Assembly (NCBI GenBank): GCA_050744865.1
Contig: JBOGHW010000059.1
Location: 1-64,000, forward strand
Length of the DNA stretch: 64,000 nt
Source: JAKACA01 sp050744865
GTDB taxonomy: Bacteria; Actinomycetota; Acidimicrobiia; Acidimicrobiales; Bog-793
Reading direction: 5' to 3'
The translations under genes and the position numbers were made by a program. Shown one piece after another: positions 1 to 8,275 of this stretch; within the stretch, counting starts at the first letter, position 1; each line of letters starts with the position of its first letter. The notes under the pieces were generated by a model. That model had not been told where the DNA came from and did not search any database. It saw only the letters and a program-made list of their open reading frames with translations.

Positions 1-237
1 GGGCAGCGCGATGCCCAGGCGCCGCAGCCTCACGACCTTGAGGACAGCAAGGTCCTTGTCAAGCCAGGCGACGTCCATATCGAAACGCATCCCGATCGAG
101 TGCACCCCGTTCGTACGACGCAACAACATGGCGCCGTCGATGCCCTTGCGGCCGAGGAGTCCCTTGCTCCTAGCGGTAAACCCTGCCACCACCTCCACGC
201 TGGCCAGCACCTGGTCGCCGCGCAATAGCCATGCCAT
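1..237 (-). CDS. DUF192 family protein (3' end outside window)
   Basis: The reverse strand from an ATG at 237 reads through the left window edge and gives the first 79 residues of a DUF192-type protein. Visible family features are the ARSKGLLGR segment (about residues 22-30) and HSIGMRFDMDVAWLD (about 47-61), which match the conserved core of this small beta-barrel family. Function in the family is unknown; many members are exported or membrane-anchored, but no signal peptide is seen here. The gene is divergent from the bL37-like gene at 285, with about 47 bases between the two starts. The C-terminus is missing, so length cannot be judged. Confidence 0.8.
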   Translation of the reverse strand, partial: MAWLLRGDQVLASVEVVAGFTARSKGLLGRKGIDGAMLLRRTNGVHSIGMRFDMDVAWLDKDLAVLKVVRLRRLGIALP

Positions 238-269
238 CAGGACGTGATCCCGGGCTGCCACGGCTCAAC

Positions 270-275
270 TACACT
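270..275 (+). promoter_or_regulatory. -10 element for the bL37-like gene
   Basis: TACACT lies 9 bases before the GTG at 285. No ribosome binding site fits between them, so a near-leaderless transcript is inferred. No -35 hexamer is recognisable. Confidence 0.4.
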
Positions 276-284
276 GTCCAGACT

Positions 285-368
285 GTGTCGAAGCGAACCA
301 CGAAGCGCAAGCTGCGCAAGAAGAAGAAGGCAAACCACGGCAAGAAGCCGAACTGCGGTAGGGGCTGA
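285..368 (+). CDS. bL37-like small ribosomal protein (27 aa)
   Basis: A 27-residue, extremely basic peptide starting at GTG and ending in TGA. It begins VSKRTTKRKLRKKKK and contains ANHGKKPN. From memory this resembles the 24-residue actinobacterial 50S protein bL37, whose C-terminal end reads approximately ANHGKRPN. Established knowledge: bL37 is a short actinobacterial large-subunit protein that binds rRNA. There is no Shine-Dalgarno sequence, but a TACACT -10 element sits 9 bases upstream, consistent with leaderless expression. The short C-terminal extension CGRG is unusual. It is easily missed in annotation because of its size. Identification rests on the short match only. Confidence 0.72.
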   Translation: MSKRTTKRKLRKKKKANHGKKPNCGRG

Positions 369-380
369 CGCTTCGAGCAT

Positions 381-1253
381 CTAGGCCGGCGGACTGCCCC
401 GCCAAGCCAGCCTCCGTGCGTCCAGCACGTCGACCATCACGCTAGGAGCATCGCTGATTATCCCATCGACTCCTAGGTCGCACAGCTGCTCCATCTCGTC
501 ACGCTCGTTGATCGTCCAGACATGGACGGCGAGCCCAGCGTGATGCGCCGCCTCCACGAAGGTTTGGTCCACAACCACCATGTCCTGGAATCTCGCCGGC
601 ACCTGCAACGCCACGTGCTCGGCGACGGCCTCTGGGACTGGCGCACCAGCCCGCACGGCTCGGAAGAACTCCGCCACGGCGTTGGTTCCGGCCGACGTGG
701 CGATATCGGGCGCGTACGCCTTGAAGGCAGCGCTCGCCGAATCGAGAAACGAAGCCACGATCACGTCATCCACCCGTCGCCTCCGCCGCAGCAAATCGGC
801 TAGGGCGATTTCGTAGGGCGGGACATCCGGTGCCGTCTTCTTGATGTCGAGGTTGAGGACGATGCCTTCGGTGATGTCGATGATCTCGTCGAGCGTGGCT
901 ATCCCGTAGCCGTGGTCTGCGGGCGCCCGACCACGCAGCGTGTACTCCGAGACGTCGCGGTCATGCTGGACGTCCTGTCCTTCGACGAACCAGTAGGCGT
1001 TGTCAAGCTCCGCCAGTTGCGCGTAAGTGTGGTCGGCAATCGCTCCCGTCGTGCCCGTCGTACGATCGAGGGTCGGGTCGTGGCAAGCCACGAGAACTCC
1101 GTCGGAGGTCATGTGGATATCGAGCTCGATCGCGTTGCACCCGAGGCGAATGGCATTCTCGATGGCATGCAGCGTGCTCGAAGGTGCTTCGTTGGCGCCG
1201 CCCTGGTGAGCGTAGGACATGACTCGTCGATCGAGCCAGGGGTTCTGCCGCAC
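381..1253 (-). CDS. Glycerophosphodiester phosphodiesterase family protein
   Basis: A 290-residue GDPD-domain TIM-barrel protein starting at GTG 1253. The GDPD family hydrolyses glycerophosphodiesters to glycerol-3-phosphate and an alcohol, using a divalent metal. Visible motifs are AHQGGANE (residues 15-22, the usual HRG site with Gln replacing Arg), IELDIHMTSDG (about 43-53) and CHDPTLDRTTG (about 57-67). There is no signal peptide or membrane segment, so a cytosolic role is inferred. The Shine-Dalgarno sequence is weak. Substrate is not predictable; lysophospholipase D-like activity is an alternative for some members. Convergent or divergent neighbours show no functional link. Confidence 0.88.
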   Translation of the reverse strand: MRQNPWLDRRVMSYAHQGGANEAPSSTLHAIENAIRLGCNAIELDIHMTSDGVLVACHDPTLDRTTGTTGAIADHTYAQLAELDNAYWFVEGQDVQHDRDVSEYTLRGRAPADHGYGIATLDEIIDITEGIVLNLDIKKTAPDVPPYEIALADLLRRRRRVDDVIVASFLDSASAAFKAYAPDIATSAGTNAVAEFFRAVRAGAPVPEAVAEHVALQVPARFQDMVVVDQTFVEAAHHAGLAVHVWTINERDEMEQLCDLGVDGIISDAPSVMVDVLDARRLAWRGSPPA

Positions 1254-1297
1254 ACCCTGTTTTTACCAGTTCGTCGCCGCAGTATCGTCGGCAGGCC

Positions 1298-1906
1298 ATG
1301 ATCGACCACATCCTCCTCGACGTCATCGGGGCCATACGAGAGGCGTTCGAGGGCGCCCTCTTGGAACAGCAAGCGGTTGAAGAGCGCTTCCAGGTCGACG
1401 TCTTCCTCGGCGACATCTCCTTCGAGACTTCCTACAGCCTGCCCGGCGAGGGGCACCCCGCCCGTGTGCGCGCCGACCTTACACTCGACTGGCCGACCTG
1501 GAGCCAGAGCTCCTACCGCTCCTGGTCGATCGGTGAGACCTCGGCTGAGCCACCCGAGCTGATAGTGGAGTTGGCATTTCGGTTGCAGAACCTCCTCGGG
1601 GCGCCAGATCACGAAGCTGTCGTCGCCAAGCTCGATGCTGATGGCCCCGAGCTGGGAAAAGAGCACCTGGAGCGCACCCCGCCAACCCTCGAGCAATCCT
1701 TCGAACCGGGCAGCGTCCCCATCTGCGCCCTCGAGATCGCCTACCAGGGCAGCGTGACGTTCGACGACGCAGTCCTCGAGGATCCCTCCAGGCTCGAGAC
1801 CCAGATCGCCGGCATGGCCCGCTGGGTCGCCAGCGCGTTGGTCAGGCTGGCCGACCTCGACCTCAAGTTCCGTCCGCCCGAAGAGGACGCCGACAGGGCC
1901 TCCTGA
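1298..1906 (+). CDS. Hypothetical protein
   Basis: A 202-residue soluble acidic protein from ATG 1298, divergent from the phosphodiesterase gene. Codon usage has strong third-position GC, supporting it over the antisense frame that covers the same bases. Predicted content is an N-terminal helix, a beta-rich middle (DVFLGDISFETSY and following) and a C-terminal helical segment ending at RPPEEDADRAS. It has no recognised motif, signal peptide or membrane segment. A TATCGT hexamer (1283-1288) nine bases before the ATG could be its -10. I do not recognise the family. Confidence 0.7.
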   Translation: MIDHILLDVIGAIREAFEGALLEQQAVEERFQVDVFLGDISFETSYSLPGEGHPARVRADLTLDWPTWSQSSYRSWSIGETSAEPPELIVELAFRLQNLLGAPDHEAVVAKLDADGPELGKEHLERTPPTLEQSFEPGSVPICALEIAYQGSVTFDDAVLEDPSRLETQIAGMARWVASALVRLADLDLKFRPPEEDADRAS

Positions 1907-1949
1907 GCGCACCCCCGGGCCAACGGGGTCCAAGCAGGCTGGGTTAGCG

Positions 1950-1990
1950 CTTTTAAGCCGAGACGCGCAATGCGCGCTTCGGCTTAAAAG
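1950..1990. terminator. Bidirectional hairpin terminator
   Basis: A near-perfect inverted repeat of about 20 bp per arm: 1950-1969 pairs with 1971-1990, with two mismatched positions. Each arm ends in a short A/T run (TTTTAA / TTAAAA). It lies between the convergent genes ending at 1906 and 1984 and can terminate both. The stop codon of the kinase gene (1984-1986) is inside the hairpin arm. Confidence 0.8.
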
Positions 1991-3063
1991 GGCAGATCCA
2001 GCGTCCCCGGCAGATCCAGCGTCCCTGGCGGTGCCGCTTCGGCGAGGCGCACGTTCGGGCGGGCCCCGAGATGCGCTATCACCTCAGCCGCCGCGAACGC
2101 GCCGAGCCGCAGTGCCTGCTCCGGGCCGCCGCCGTGGGTAACGGCGAAGAGGCAGCCGGCAGCGAACAAGTCGCCGGCACCCGTCGTGTCTTCCACCTTC
2201 GGCACCTCGTAGGCGGGCACGGCGATGTCACCGCCCGGAAGCACGGCAACAGCCCCCGCTGCTCCACGGGTGATGATCCCAGCCAGGCCAGGCCGGCGCA
2301 GTGCCGCGCCGGCGGCCTCGAAGGAGGTGGCGCCGGTCAGAGCGAGCGTTTCTTCCTCGTTCCCGAGCATGAGCTGGACGGCTCCACCGAACACGAGCTC
2401 GGCGATGCGGTCGTGGTGGCGCTCTACGACGAACGGGTCGGAGAGGGAGAGTGCCACAGCAGTGCCGGCGCCGGCAGCCAGTTCGAGCGCACGAGCGAGC
2501 GCCGCCTTGGCTGGGGGGGCGTCGAGGAGGTACCCCTCGACGTAGAGGACCGCAGCGCGGTGCAAGCCCGCCCGCTCCACCGCCGTGGCAGTGAGCTCGC
2601 CTGCCGCCCCGAGGCTCGTCGCCATGGATCTCTGCCCGTCAGGAGTGACGAAGACGTGGCACACGCCTGTAGGGGCGTCGGGCGACTCCGCCAGGTAACA
2701 CTCAACCCCGATACCCTCCAGGTCCTTCGCGTACGAGGCGCCGGCGGGGTCGGGACCGACTGCACCGACGAATGCGCAGCGGCCGCCCAGGCTGGCCAAC
2801 CCGGCGGCAGTGTTGGCCGCCGAGCCGCCCGCGACGAGGCGCCACTCGGTGGCAGCACCGTCGAGCTCGGCTGCCCGGGCGCCGTCCACCAGCGTCATCG
2901 CACCGAGGGTCAGCCCTGCAGCCTCGATCTCGGCCACCGAGGCGAAGGCGAGCATGTCGGCCAAGGCGTTTCCGAGGCAGATGACGTCGATGGGGGGATC
3001 GGGCTCTCCCCCGGCGGCAGCGGGAAGGCGGTGACTCGGGAATGGCCAGAGGTCTTCGGACAC
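1984..3063 (-). CDS. PfkB-family sugar/adenosine kinase
   Basis: A 359-residue ribokinase-like kinase that phosphorylates a sugar or nucleoside hydroxyl with ATP. Motifs: GGSAAN at residues 79-84 (PfkB signature 1 region) and DTTGAGD at 292-298, with Asp298 as the predicted catalytic base and the glycines forming the anion hole. The family resemblance is closest to bacterial adenosine kinase-like PfkB proteins, but the substrate is not certain. The C-terminus carries a tandem duplication (GTLDLP at 347-352 and 353-358) from an 18-bp repeat. The start is a GTG at 3063 with TACCGT eight bases upstream and no Shine-Dalgarno, so translation is probably leaderless. Confidence 0.87.
   Translation of the reverse strand: MSEDLWPFPSHRLPAAAGGEPDPPIDVICLGNALADMLAFASVAEIEAAGLTLGAMTLVDGARAAELDGAATEWRLVAGGSAANTAAGLASLGGRCAFVGAVGPDPAGASYAKDLEGIGVECYLAESPDAPTGVCHVFVTPDGQRSMATSLGAAGELTATAVERAGLHRAAVLYVEGYLLDAPPAKAALARALELAAGAGTAVALSLSDPFVVERHHDRIAELVFGGAVQLMLGNEEETLALTGATSFEAAGAALRRPGLAGIITRGAAGAVAVLPGGDIAVPAYEVPKVEDTTGAGDLFAAGCLFAVTHGGGPEQALRLGAFAAAEVIAHLGARPNVRLAEAAPPGTLDLPGTLDLPF
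1991..2026. repeat. 18-bp tandem duplication (2 copies)
   Basis: Two copies of an 18-bp unit (1991-2008 and 2009-2026, one mismatch) at the 3' end of the PfkB gene, adding six residues in frame. Confidence 0.9.
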
Positions 3064-3071
3064 GGCACGTC

Positions 3072-3077
3072 ACGGTA
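3072..3077 (-). promoter_or_regulatory. -10 element for the PfkB kinase gene
   Basis: TACCGT on the minus strand, eight bases before the GTG start; supports a leaderless mRNA. No clear -35. Confidence 0.4.
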
Positions 3078-3132
3078 GTGCCTGCACGGCTGTTGCCCGG
3101 CGCCACGTCAGGTCGCTAGTAGCCTCGCGCCC

Positions 3133-5781
3133 ATGACGAACGAGCACGGCACCGTCGCCGACTACCGGCTCCCCCGAGTGGCACTCCCCCAGCGTTACGA
3201 GATCCGTATCTCGCCGGACATCCCCCAGGGACTGTTCACCGGCCGGGTCTCCATCGACGTCGAGGTCGGTGAACCTGTGACCGAGCTCGTCTGCAACGCT
3301 TCCGAGCTGGAGCTGTCGAAGGCCACGTTGAGGCCTGCCAGCAGCAGCGATACCGTCGAGCTCGCCATCCGGTTGGACGCGCGGCTGGAGCGTGCGTACT
3401 TCGCGGCTCCCTCCACGATCGAGCCAGGCGCATACAAGCTCGAGTGCGAGTTCGCCGGCACTTTCAACGAGAAGCTGCGAGGCTTCTACCTCAGCACCTT
3501 CACGGACCCCGACGACGTCGAACAGACGCTGGCCACCACTCATTTCGAGTCGCACGACGCCAGACGTGCCTTCCCGTGCTTCGACGAGCCCGATATGAAA
3601 GCCGTCTTCTCCGTCACCCTCGACGTCGACGAGAATCTCTTCGCAGTCTCAAACGGTGCCGAAGTAGCCACGACAGCTCTCGGCGACGGGCGCAAACGCG
3701 TGCAGTTCGAGGACACGATGAAGATGTCCACGTACTTGGTGTGCTTCGTCGTGGGGCCGCTCGAGGCGAGCGAGCCGGCCTACGCCGGCCAGACACCGAT
3801 CCGGGTCGTCACCCCGCTCGGCAAGCAGCACCTTGCCGCCTTCGCCATCGACGTCGCCGTCCACGCCCTCAACTGGTACACCGAGTACTTCGACGTCCCG
3901 TACCCGGCCTCGAAGCTGGACATGGTCGACATCCCCGACTTCGCGCAGGGTGCCATGGAGAACCTCGGTTGCGTGACCTTCCGCGAGACGGATCTTCTAT
4001 GCGACCCGGAGACTTCTTCCATCCCGGAGCTGACCCGCATCGCCGAGGTCATCGAGCACGAGATAGCCCACATGTGGTTCGGCGACCTCGTGACGATGAA
4101 GTGGTGGAACGGCATCTGGCTGAACGAGGCGTTCGCCACGTTCATGAGCCTGTGCTGCCTGGACGACTACAAGCCGGAATGGCGCCGTTGGGTCACCTTC
4201 GGCCGCGAGAAGGACTACGCCCTGGCAGTGGACGCTCTGCACTCGACTCGCCCGATCGAGTTCGAAGTGAACGCGCCCGAGGAAGCCGAGGCGATGTTCG
4301 ACGCCCTCACCTACCTGAAGGGCGGCAACGTCCTGCGTATGCTCGAGCAGTACCTGGGACGCGACCGGTTCCGTGATGGCGTGCGCTCGTACTTGAAAGC
4401 CCACGCCTACGGCAATACCGAGACGACCGACCTGTGGGACGCCATCGAGTCCGTCGCCGGCGGCGAGCCGGTCCGGGCGCTCATGGACACCTGGATCTTC
4501 CAGGGCGGCTTCCCCCTCGTCACCGCCAAGCGGGAGAACGGGAACGTCGTGCTGACACAGGAGCCGTTCTCGTGGCTGCCCCTCGCCGAGCACGAGGCTG
4601 GTGGCGGAGCGCCGTCAGCCATCGGCCGTGACTGGCTCGTCCCGATCCGCATCGCCGACAGGCCCCTGGATGCCACACCGGAGCCGTCCGGTGGCCCCGG
4701 CAGCGTGCGCGCCGCCCTGCTCGGTCCCGCTCCCGACGGGACCGATCCCCTCTTGGTGCCCACGGGCGACGGCTTGCCCGTGGTCAACGCCGGTGGGTCC
4801 GGCACCTACCGCCTGCGCTACCAGGGCAGGCTCTTCGACGAGATCGCTTCGAACCTCGACTCGCTAACCGCCCTCGAGCGCTACAACCTCGTGTCCGACA
4901 CCTGGGCTGCAACGCTGGCCGGTGTATCGGGACTCGACGACTTCCTCTCACTTGCCCGCAGCTTGAAGGGTGAGCCGGACCCGAACGTCTGGGGCGTGGT
5001 CACGAGTGCCGTCGGCATGCTCGAGTTGGCGGTTGCTCCGAGCGACATGCCCAAGCTGGAAGAGTTCGTGCGGGCCCTGTTCCGACCGGAGTTGGACCGC
5101 ATCGGCTTCGACAGCCAGCCAGGCGAGATCCCGGACATCCCACGCGCCCGGTCGGCCTTCATCCAGATCCTCGGCACGATCGGGGCCGACGAGGGAGTGC
5201 GCGCCCATGCTCGCGCTGCGTTCGAAGCCTCCACGGCCGGTGGCCAGCCGCTGCCGGGCGACACTGCCGAGTCCATACTCCAGGTGGTTTCCTGGTGCGG
5301 GGACCGGGAGACCTTCGACGCCATGCGCGAGCACGTCGAGCACCCGGTCGACCCGCTCGACCAGTGGCGCCACCTTCTCGCCATGGCCTTCACGCGGGAC
5401 CCTGATCTCGTCTCGGAACTGCTCTCGATGAGCGTTTCGGAGATCCGGGCACAGGACGCTCCTTACGTGATCCGGATCCTCATGGGCAACCGGGCCTCCG
5501 GTGAGCTGGCTTGGAACTTCGTCACCGAGAACTGGGACAAGCTCCGCAGCAAGTTCCAGGCGCACGCCATCCCGGCCATGGTGGGCGGCGTCCCCCGCCT
5601 CGCCGACATCGACGCCAACGGCGACGCCGTGACGGCCAATACCGCCAGGGCCTTCCTGGCCGAGCACGACCTCGGCGGCCACCAACGGTCGATCAATCAG
5701 CACCTGGAGCGCCTCTCTGTGAACGTCGGCTTCGTGAAGGAGCAGAGGCCCACCTTGGGCGCCCTACTGGGAAAGCTCTGA
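3133..5781 (+). CDS. pepN: M1 family zinc aminopeptidase
   Basis: An 882-residue metallopeptidase that removes N-terminal residues from peptides in the cytosol. The exopeptidase motif GAMEN is at residues 273-277. The zinc site is HEIAH at 309-313, with the third ligand Glu332 in NEAF, giving the standard HExxHx18E spacing. The N-terminal beta domain, thermolysin-like catalytic domain and helical C-terminal ERAP1-like domain are all of normal size for actinobacterial PepN. It starts at ATG 3133, divergent from the PfkB kinase. No signal peptide is present. The TMEM165-type exporter follows 52 bases downstream. Confidence 0.96.
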   Translation: MTNEHGTVADYRLPRVALPQRYEIRISPDIPQGLFTGRVSIDVEVGEPVTELVCNASELELSKATLRPASSSDTVELAIRLDARLERAYFAAPSTIEPGAYKLECEFAGTFNEKLRGFYLSTFTDPDDVEQTLATTHFESHDARRAFPCFDEPDMKAVFSVTLDVDENLFAVSNGAEVATTALGDGRKRVQFEDTMKMSTYLVCFVVGPLEASEPAYAGQTPIRVVTPLGKQHLAAFAIDVAVHALNWYTEYFDVPYPASKLDMVDIPDFAQGAMENLGCVTFRETDLLCDPETSSIPELTRIAEVIEHEIAHMWFGDLVTMKWWNGIWLNEAFATFMSLCCLDDYKPEWRRWVTFGREKDYALAVDALHSTRPIEFEVNAPEEAEAMFDALTYLKGGNVLRMLEQYLGRDRFRDGVRSYLKAHAYGNTETTDLWDAIESVAGGEPVRALMDTWIFQGGFPLVTAKRENGNVVLTQEPFSWLPLAEHEAGGGAPSAIGRDWLVPIRIADRPLDATPEPSGGPGSVRAALLGPAPDGTDPLLVPTGDGLPVVNAGGSGTYRLRYQGRLFDEIASNLDSLTALERYNLVSDTWAATLAGVSGLDDFLSLARSLKGEPDPNVWGVVTSAVGMLELAVAPSDMPKLEEFVRALFRPELDRIGFDSQPGEIPDIPRARSAFIQILGTIGADEGVRAHARAAFEASTAGGQPLPGDTAESILQVVSWCGDRETFDAMREHVEHPVDPLDQWRHLLAMAFTRDPDLVSELLSMSVSEIRAQDAPYVIRILMGNRASGELAWNFVTENWDKLRSKFQAHAIPAMVGGVPRLADIDANGDAVTANTARAFLAEHDLGGHQRSINQHLERLSVNVGFVKEQRPTLGALLGKL

Positions 5782-5833
5782 GCCCGCCCGGGTCACGGCG
5801 GCGGCGGCGCAGCACCGATGGGCTTGATCGAGC

Positions 5834-6427
5834 ATGCGCCTCGCCCTTGTCCTGACGACTCTCGTCCTCGTGATCCCGGCCGAGCTGCCGGACAAGACGT
5901 TCATCTCGTGTGTCGTGCTTGCTGCCAAGAACAAGCCTTTCCCCGTCTGGGTCGGCGCGGCCCTGGCACTCACCTGCCAGGCTCTGCTCGGCGTGGTCGC
6001 CGGCGGGCTGCTGGCCCTTTTGCCCCACCGCGACGTCCAGATCGTGGTGGCTGTCCTGTTCATGGCCGGTGCTGCCTACTTGATCCTCTCCAAAGAGAAG
6101 GAGGAGGAGGACAAGGGGGAGAAGTTGGCGGGCAAGGGGGTGGAACTGGTCTCGGGCTGGAGGGTATTCCTCACTACGTTCGGCATCGTCGCCCTGGCCG
6201 AGTTCGGCGACATCACCCAGATCCTGATCGCCAATCTGGCCGCCAAGTACAAGGACCCCGTCTCGGTCTTCGTAGGTGCCACGGGCGGCTTCGTCATCGT
6301 GTCGGCGTTCGGTGTGGTCGCCGGGACGACGATCACCAGGTTCGTGCCCCTCGGTGTCGTGCGGCGCATCTCCGGCGTCACCCTGCTGGGCTTCGGCATA
6401 TTCACGATCGTGAGCCTCGTCAGGTGA
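5834..6427 (+). CDS. TMEM165/GDT1 (UPF0016) family cation exporter
   Basis: A 197-residue integral membrane protein with about six hydrophobic segments in two homologous halves. Each half carries a version of the family ExGD(K/R)(T/S) motif: ELPDKT at residues 17-22 and EFGDIT at 123-128. The halves are joined by a charged cytosolic loop rich in Glu and Lys (about 87-102). Family members export Mn2+ or Ca2+ in exchange for protons. The first motif has Pro in place of the usual Gly. The start at ATG 5834 has only a weak ribosome binding site. It runs in the same direction as pepN. Confidence 0.88.
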   Translation: MRLALVLTTLVLVIPAELPDKTFISCVVLAAKNKPFPVWVGAALALTCQALLGVVAGGLLALLPHRDVQIVVAVLFMAGAAYLILSKEKEEEDKGEKLAGKGVELVSGWRVFLTTFGIVALAEFGDITQILIANLAAKYKDPVSVFVGATGGFVIVSAFGVVAGTTITRFVPLGVVRRISGVTLLGFGIFTIVSLVR

Positions 6428-6458
6428 GCCGCCCAGTTGCGAGCCGGGAGGGGACAAA

Positions 6459-7184
6459 GTGAGCAGCTCTCGGCCCGGGGCCTTGCCCGAGCCTGCGTCC
6501 GTGCTGGCGGTCGCCCGCGCCACCAAGGGATTCATGCCCGACGCGGAGGGCCTCGCCCTGGCCCGCCTCGCCAGCCGCGTCGGCGCGCTCGAAGGCGTCG
6601 CTTCCACCGTGGTCGTAGAGGTCGGTGCCTACTGCGGTCGCTCCACCGCCTACCTGGCCCACGGCGTGCTGGCCGGCTTCGCCCGGCTCCATGGCGTGGC
6701 CGCTGCTGCCCTGGTAAGTCCGCCAACGGTGATCTTCAGTGTCGACCATCATCGCGGCTCGGAGGAGAACCAAGCCGGGTGGGAGCACCACGACGCCTCC
6801 CTGGTCGATGCTGGCAACGGGCGCATGGACACCCTGCCCCTCTGGCGTCACACCGTCGAGGCGGCGGGCATCGAGGCCATCACGGTCGCCTTAGTCGGCG
6901 ACTCGCCGACAATTGCCGCCCGCTGGACGACACCCGCCGGCATGGTGTTCGTCGACGGCGGGCACGGGAGTGAACCGGCCTGGGCCGACTACCGGGGCTG
7001 GGCACCGCACGTAGCCGTCGGCGGCTTCCTGGCGATCCACGACGTCTTTCCGAACCCTGCCGACGGTGGCCGGCCACCCTACGAGATCTACTGCCGGGCG
7101 CTGGAGTCAGCTGCCTTCGAGGAATGCGGCGAGCTCGGGCAAGGGAGCCTGCGGGTGCTCAAGCGCCTCGGGCCGGGGACCTAG
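6459..7184 (+). CDS. Class I SAM-dependent methyltransferase (Methyltransf_24 type)
   Basis: A 241-residue Rossmann-fold methyltransferase. The SAM-binding loop is VVVEVGAYCGRSTAYLA at about residues 47-63, and FVDGGHGSEPAWADY (about 164-178) is the typical acidic/His motif of the Methyltransf_24 group, which modifies small molecules or sugars. The start is GTG 6459 after a purine-rich GGGAGGGGA Shine-Dalgarno. It sits 31 bases after the exporter gene and converges on the cyclase-fold gene at 7199. Substrate unknown. Confidence 0.82.
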   Translation: MSSSRPGALPEPASVLAVARATKGFMPDAEGLALARLASRVGALEGVASTVVVEVGAYCGRSTAYLAHGVLAGFARLHGVAAAALVSPPTVIFSVDHHRGSEENQAGWEHHDASLVDAGNGRMDTLPLWRHTVEAAGIEAITVALVGDSPTIAARWTTPAGMVFVDGGHGSEPAWADYRGWAPHVAVGGFLAIHDVFPNPADGGRPPYEIYCRALESAAFEECGELGQGSLRVLKRLGPGT

Positions 7185-7198
7185 AACCGCTCTCGGTC

Positions 7199-8275
7199 TC
7201 AGGCACCGCCCTCGACTTCGACCGCCTCGGCATCGAGGTCGAGCACAGCACCGGTCGGCAGCGACCTCCCTAGGAAGAGGCCCGATGCCGGCCCAGTGCC
7301 ACCGAACGTGTCGACGGCCAGGATCATCGCCGCGCCCGTGTAGGTGCTTGCCTCCCCTGTCGGGAAGCTCGACCGTTGCGGGTAGACGTAGCCGGTCATG
7401 TAGGAGCCGTCAGGGTTTCTTTGGTCTTGCACCCAGTCGAGAAGCTGTGCTGCCTGCTGCATGCGACCGAGCGACATGAGCGCCATGGCGCACTCTGCTG
7501 TCTCGGCCGCTGTCACCCAGGACTTGTCGGCCACGCAGCGGACGCCACGGCCCTCGATGACGAGCTCGGACCAGCGCTCGTCGATGCGCTCTGCCCCTCT
7601 CGCCGTGTCGAGAGCACCCGAGAGGACCGGGTAGTACCAGTCCATGGCGTAGCGTTCCTTCGGCTCGAAACACCCCGGTTTATAAGCCACCGCGTGCCTC
7701 AACCGACCGGCCGCCAGCTCCCAGTCCGGCTGCTCGCGCCCGATGCGCTCGGCGCACGCCACAGCGCAGCGAAGGCTGAAATAAGCCGACGAGGAGCCCG
7801 TCAGCAGCGCGTAGTCACCCGGCGTGCCGTCTGGGTCGACAGACCAGATGAGCTCGCCCCCCGGCTGCTGCCATGACAGCACGAAGCCCACGGCGGCCTC
7901 CAGCACCTCCCAGAGGTCTTCGATGAAGCCGGCGTCGCCCGTGACGAGGTAGTGGTGCCAGATGCCCGTGGCGATGTAGGCGCACACGTTCGTGTCGCGC
8001 TTGGGGTCCTCGACCGAGCCGTCAGGCAGGTAGTAGTTGAACCAGGCACCGTCCGGCAGCTGCGCCGATCTCAGCCACTCGTAAGCCTTCTCGGCGGCGG
8101 AGAGCCGGCCGGCCACGGCGAGCGCCATGGCTGCCTCCACGTGGTTCCACGGGTCGGCATGGCCCCCTTCGAACCATTGGATCATGCCGTTTGGCAGCTG
8201 GCATGCCTCGATCGAGTCAGCCGTCGACGACAGCTGGGCGCCATCGAGCACGGGCCGGTAGAAGTCAGGAGTCAA
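7199..8275 (-). CDS. Prenyltransferase/terpenoid-cyclase-fold protein
   Basis: A 358-residue protein with alpha/alpha-toroid repeats seen in squalene-hopene cyclase and glycosidase-like families: repeated WxxxxQxPDG-like blocks such as LRSAQLPDGAWFNYY, VQDQRNPDGSYMTG and repeated Ala-rich helices. The DxDD motif of true cyclases is not obvious, so it may be a carbohydrate-processing or binding relative. It is the last gene of a three-gene minus-strand unit. The start is taken as TTG 8275, overlapping the upstream methyltransferase stop as TTGA; a GTG at 8251 is an alternative. Actinobacterial genomes commonly place such proteins beside a GT4 enzyme and a methyltransferase, suggesting a shared surface-glycolipid role (inference). 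Confidence 0.75.
   Translation of the reverse strand: MTPDFYRPVLDGAQLSSTADSIEACQLPNGMIQWFEGGHADPWNHVEAAMALAVAGRLSAAEKAYEWLRSAQLPDGAWFNYYLPDGSVEDPKRDTNVCAYIATGIWHHYLVTGDAGFIEDLWEVLEAAVGFVLSWQQPGGELIWSVDPDGTPGDYALLTGSSSAYFSLRCAVACAERIGREQPDWELAAGRLRHAVAYKPGCFEPKERYAMDWYYPVLSGALDTARGAERIDERWSELVIEGRGVRCVADKSWVTAAETAECAMALMSLGRMQQAAQLLDWVQDQRNPDGSYMTGYVYPQRSSFPTGEASTYTGAAMILAVDTFGGTGPASGLFLGRSLPTGAVLDLDAEAVEVEGGA

Noticed and set aside
1109..1933. Long minus-strand ORF opposite the 202-residue hypothetical gene
   Set aside because: It runs through the phosphodiesterase start and has no domain; third-position GC favours the plus-strand frame.
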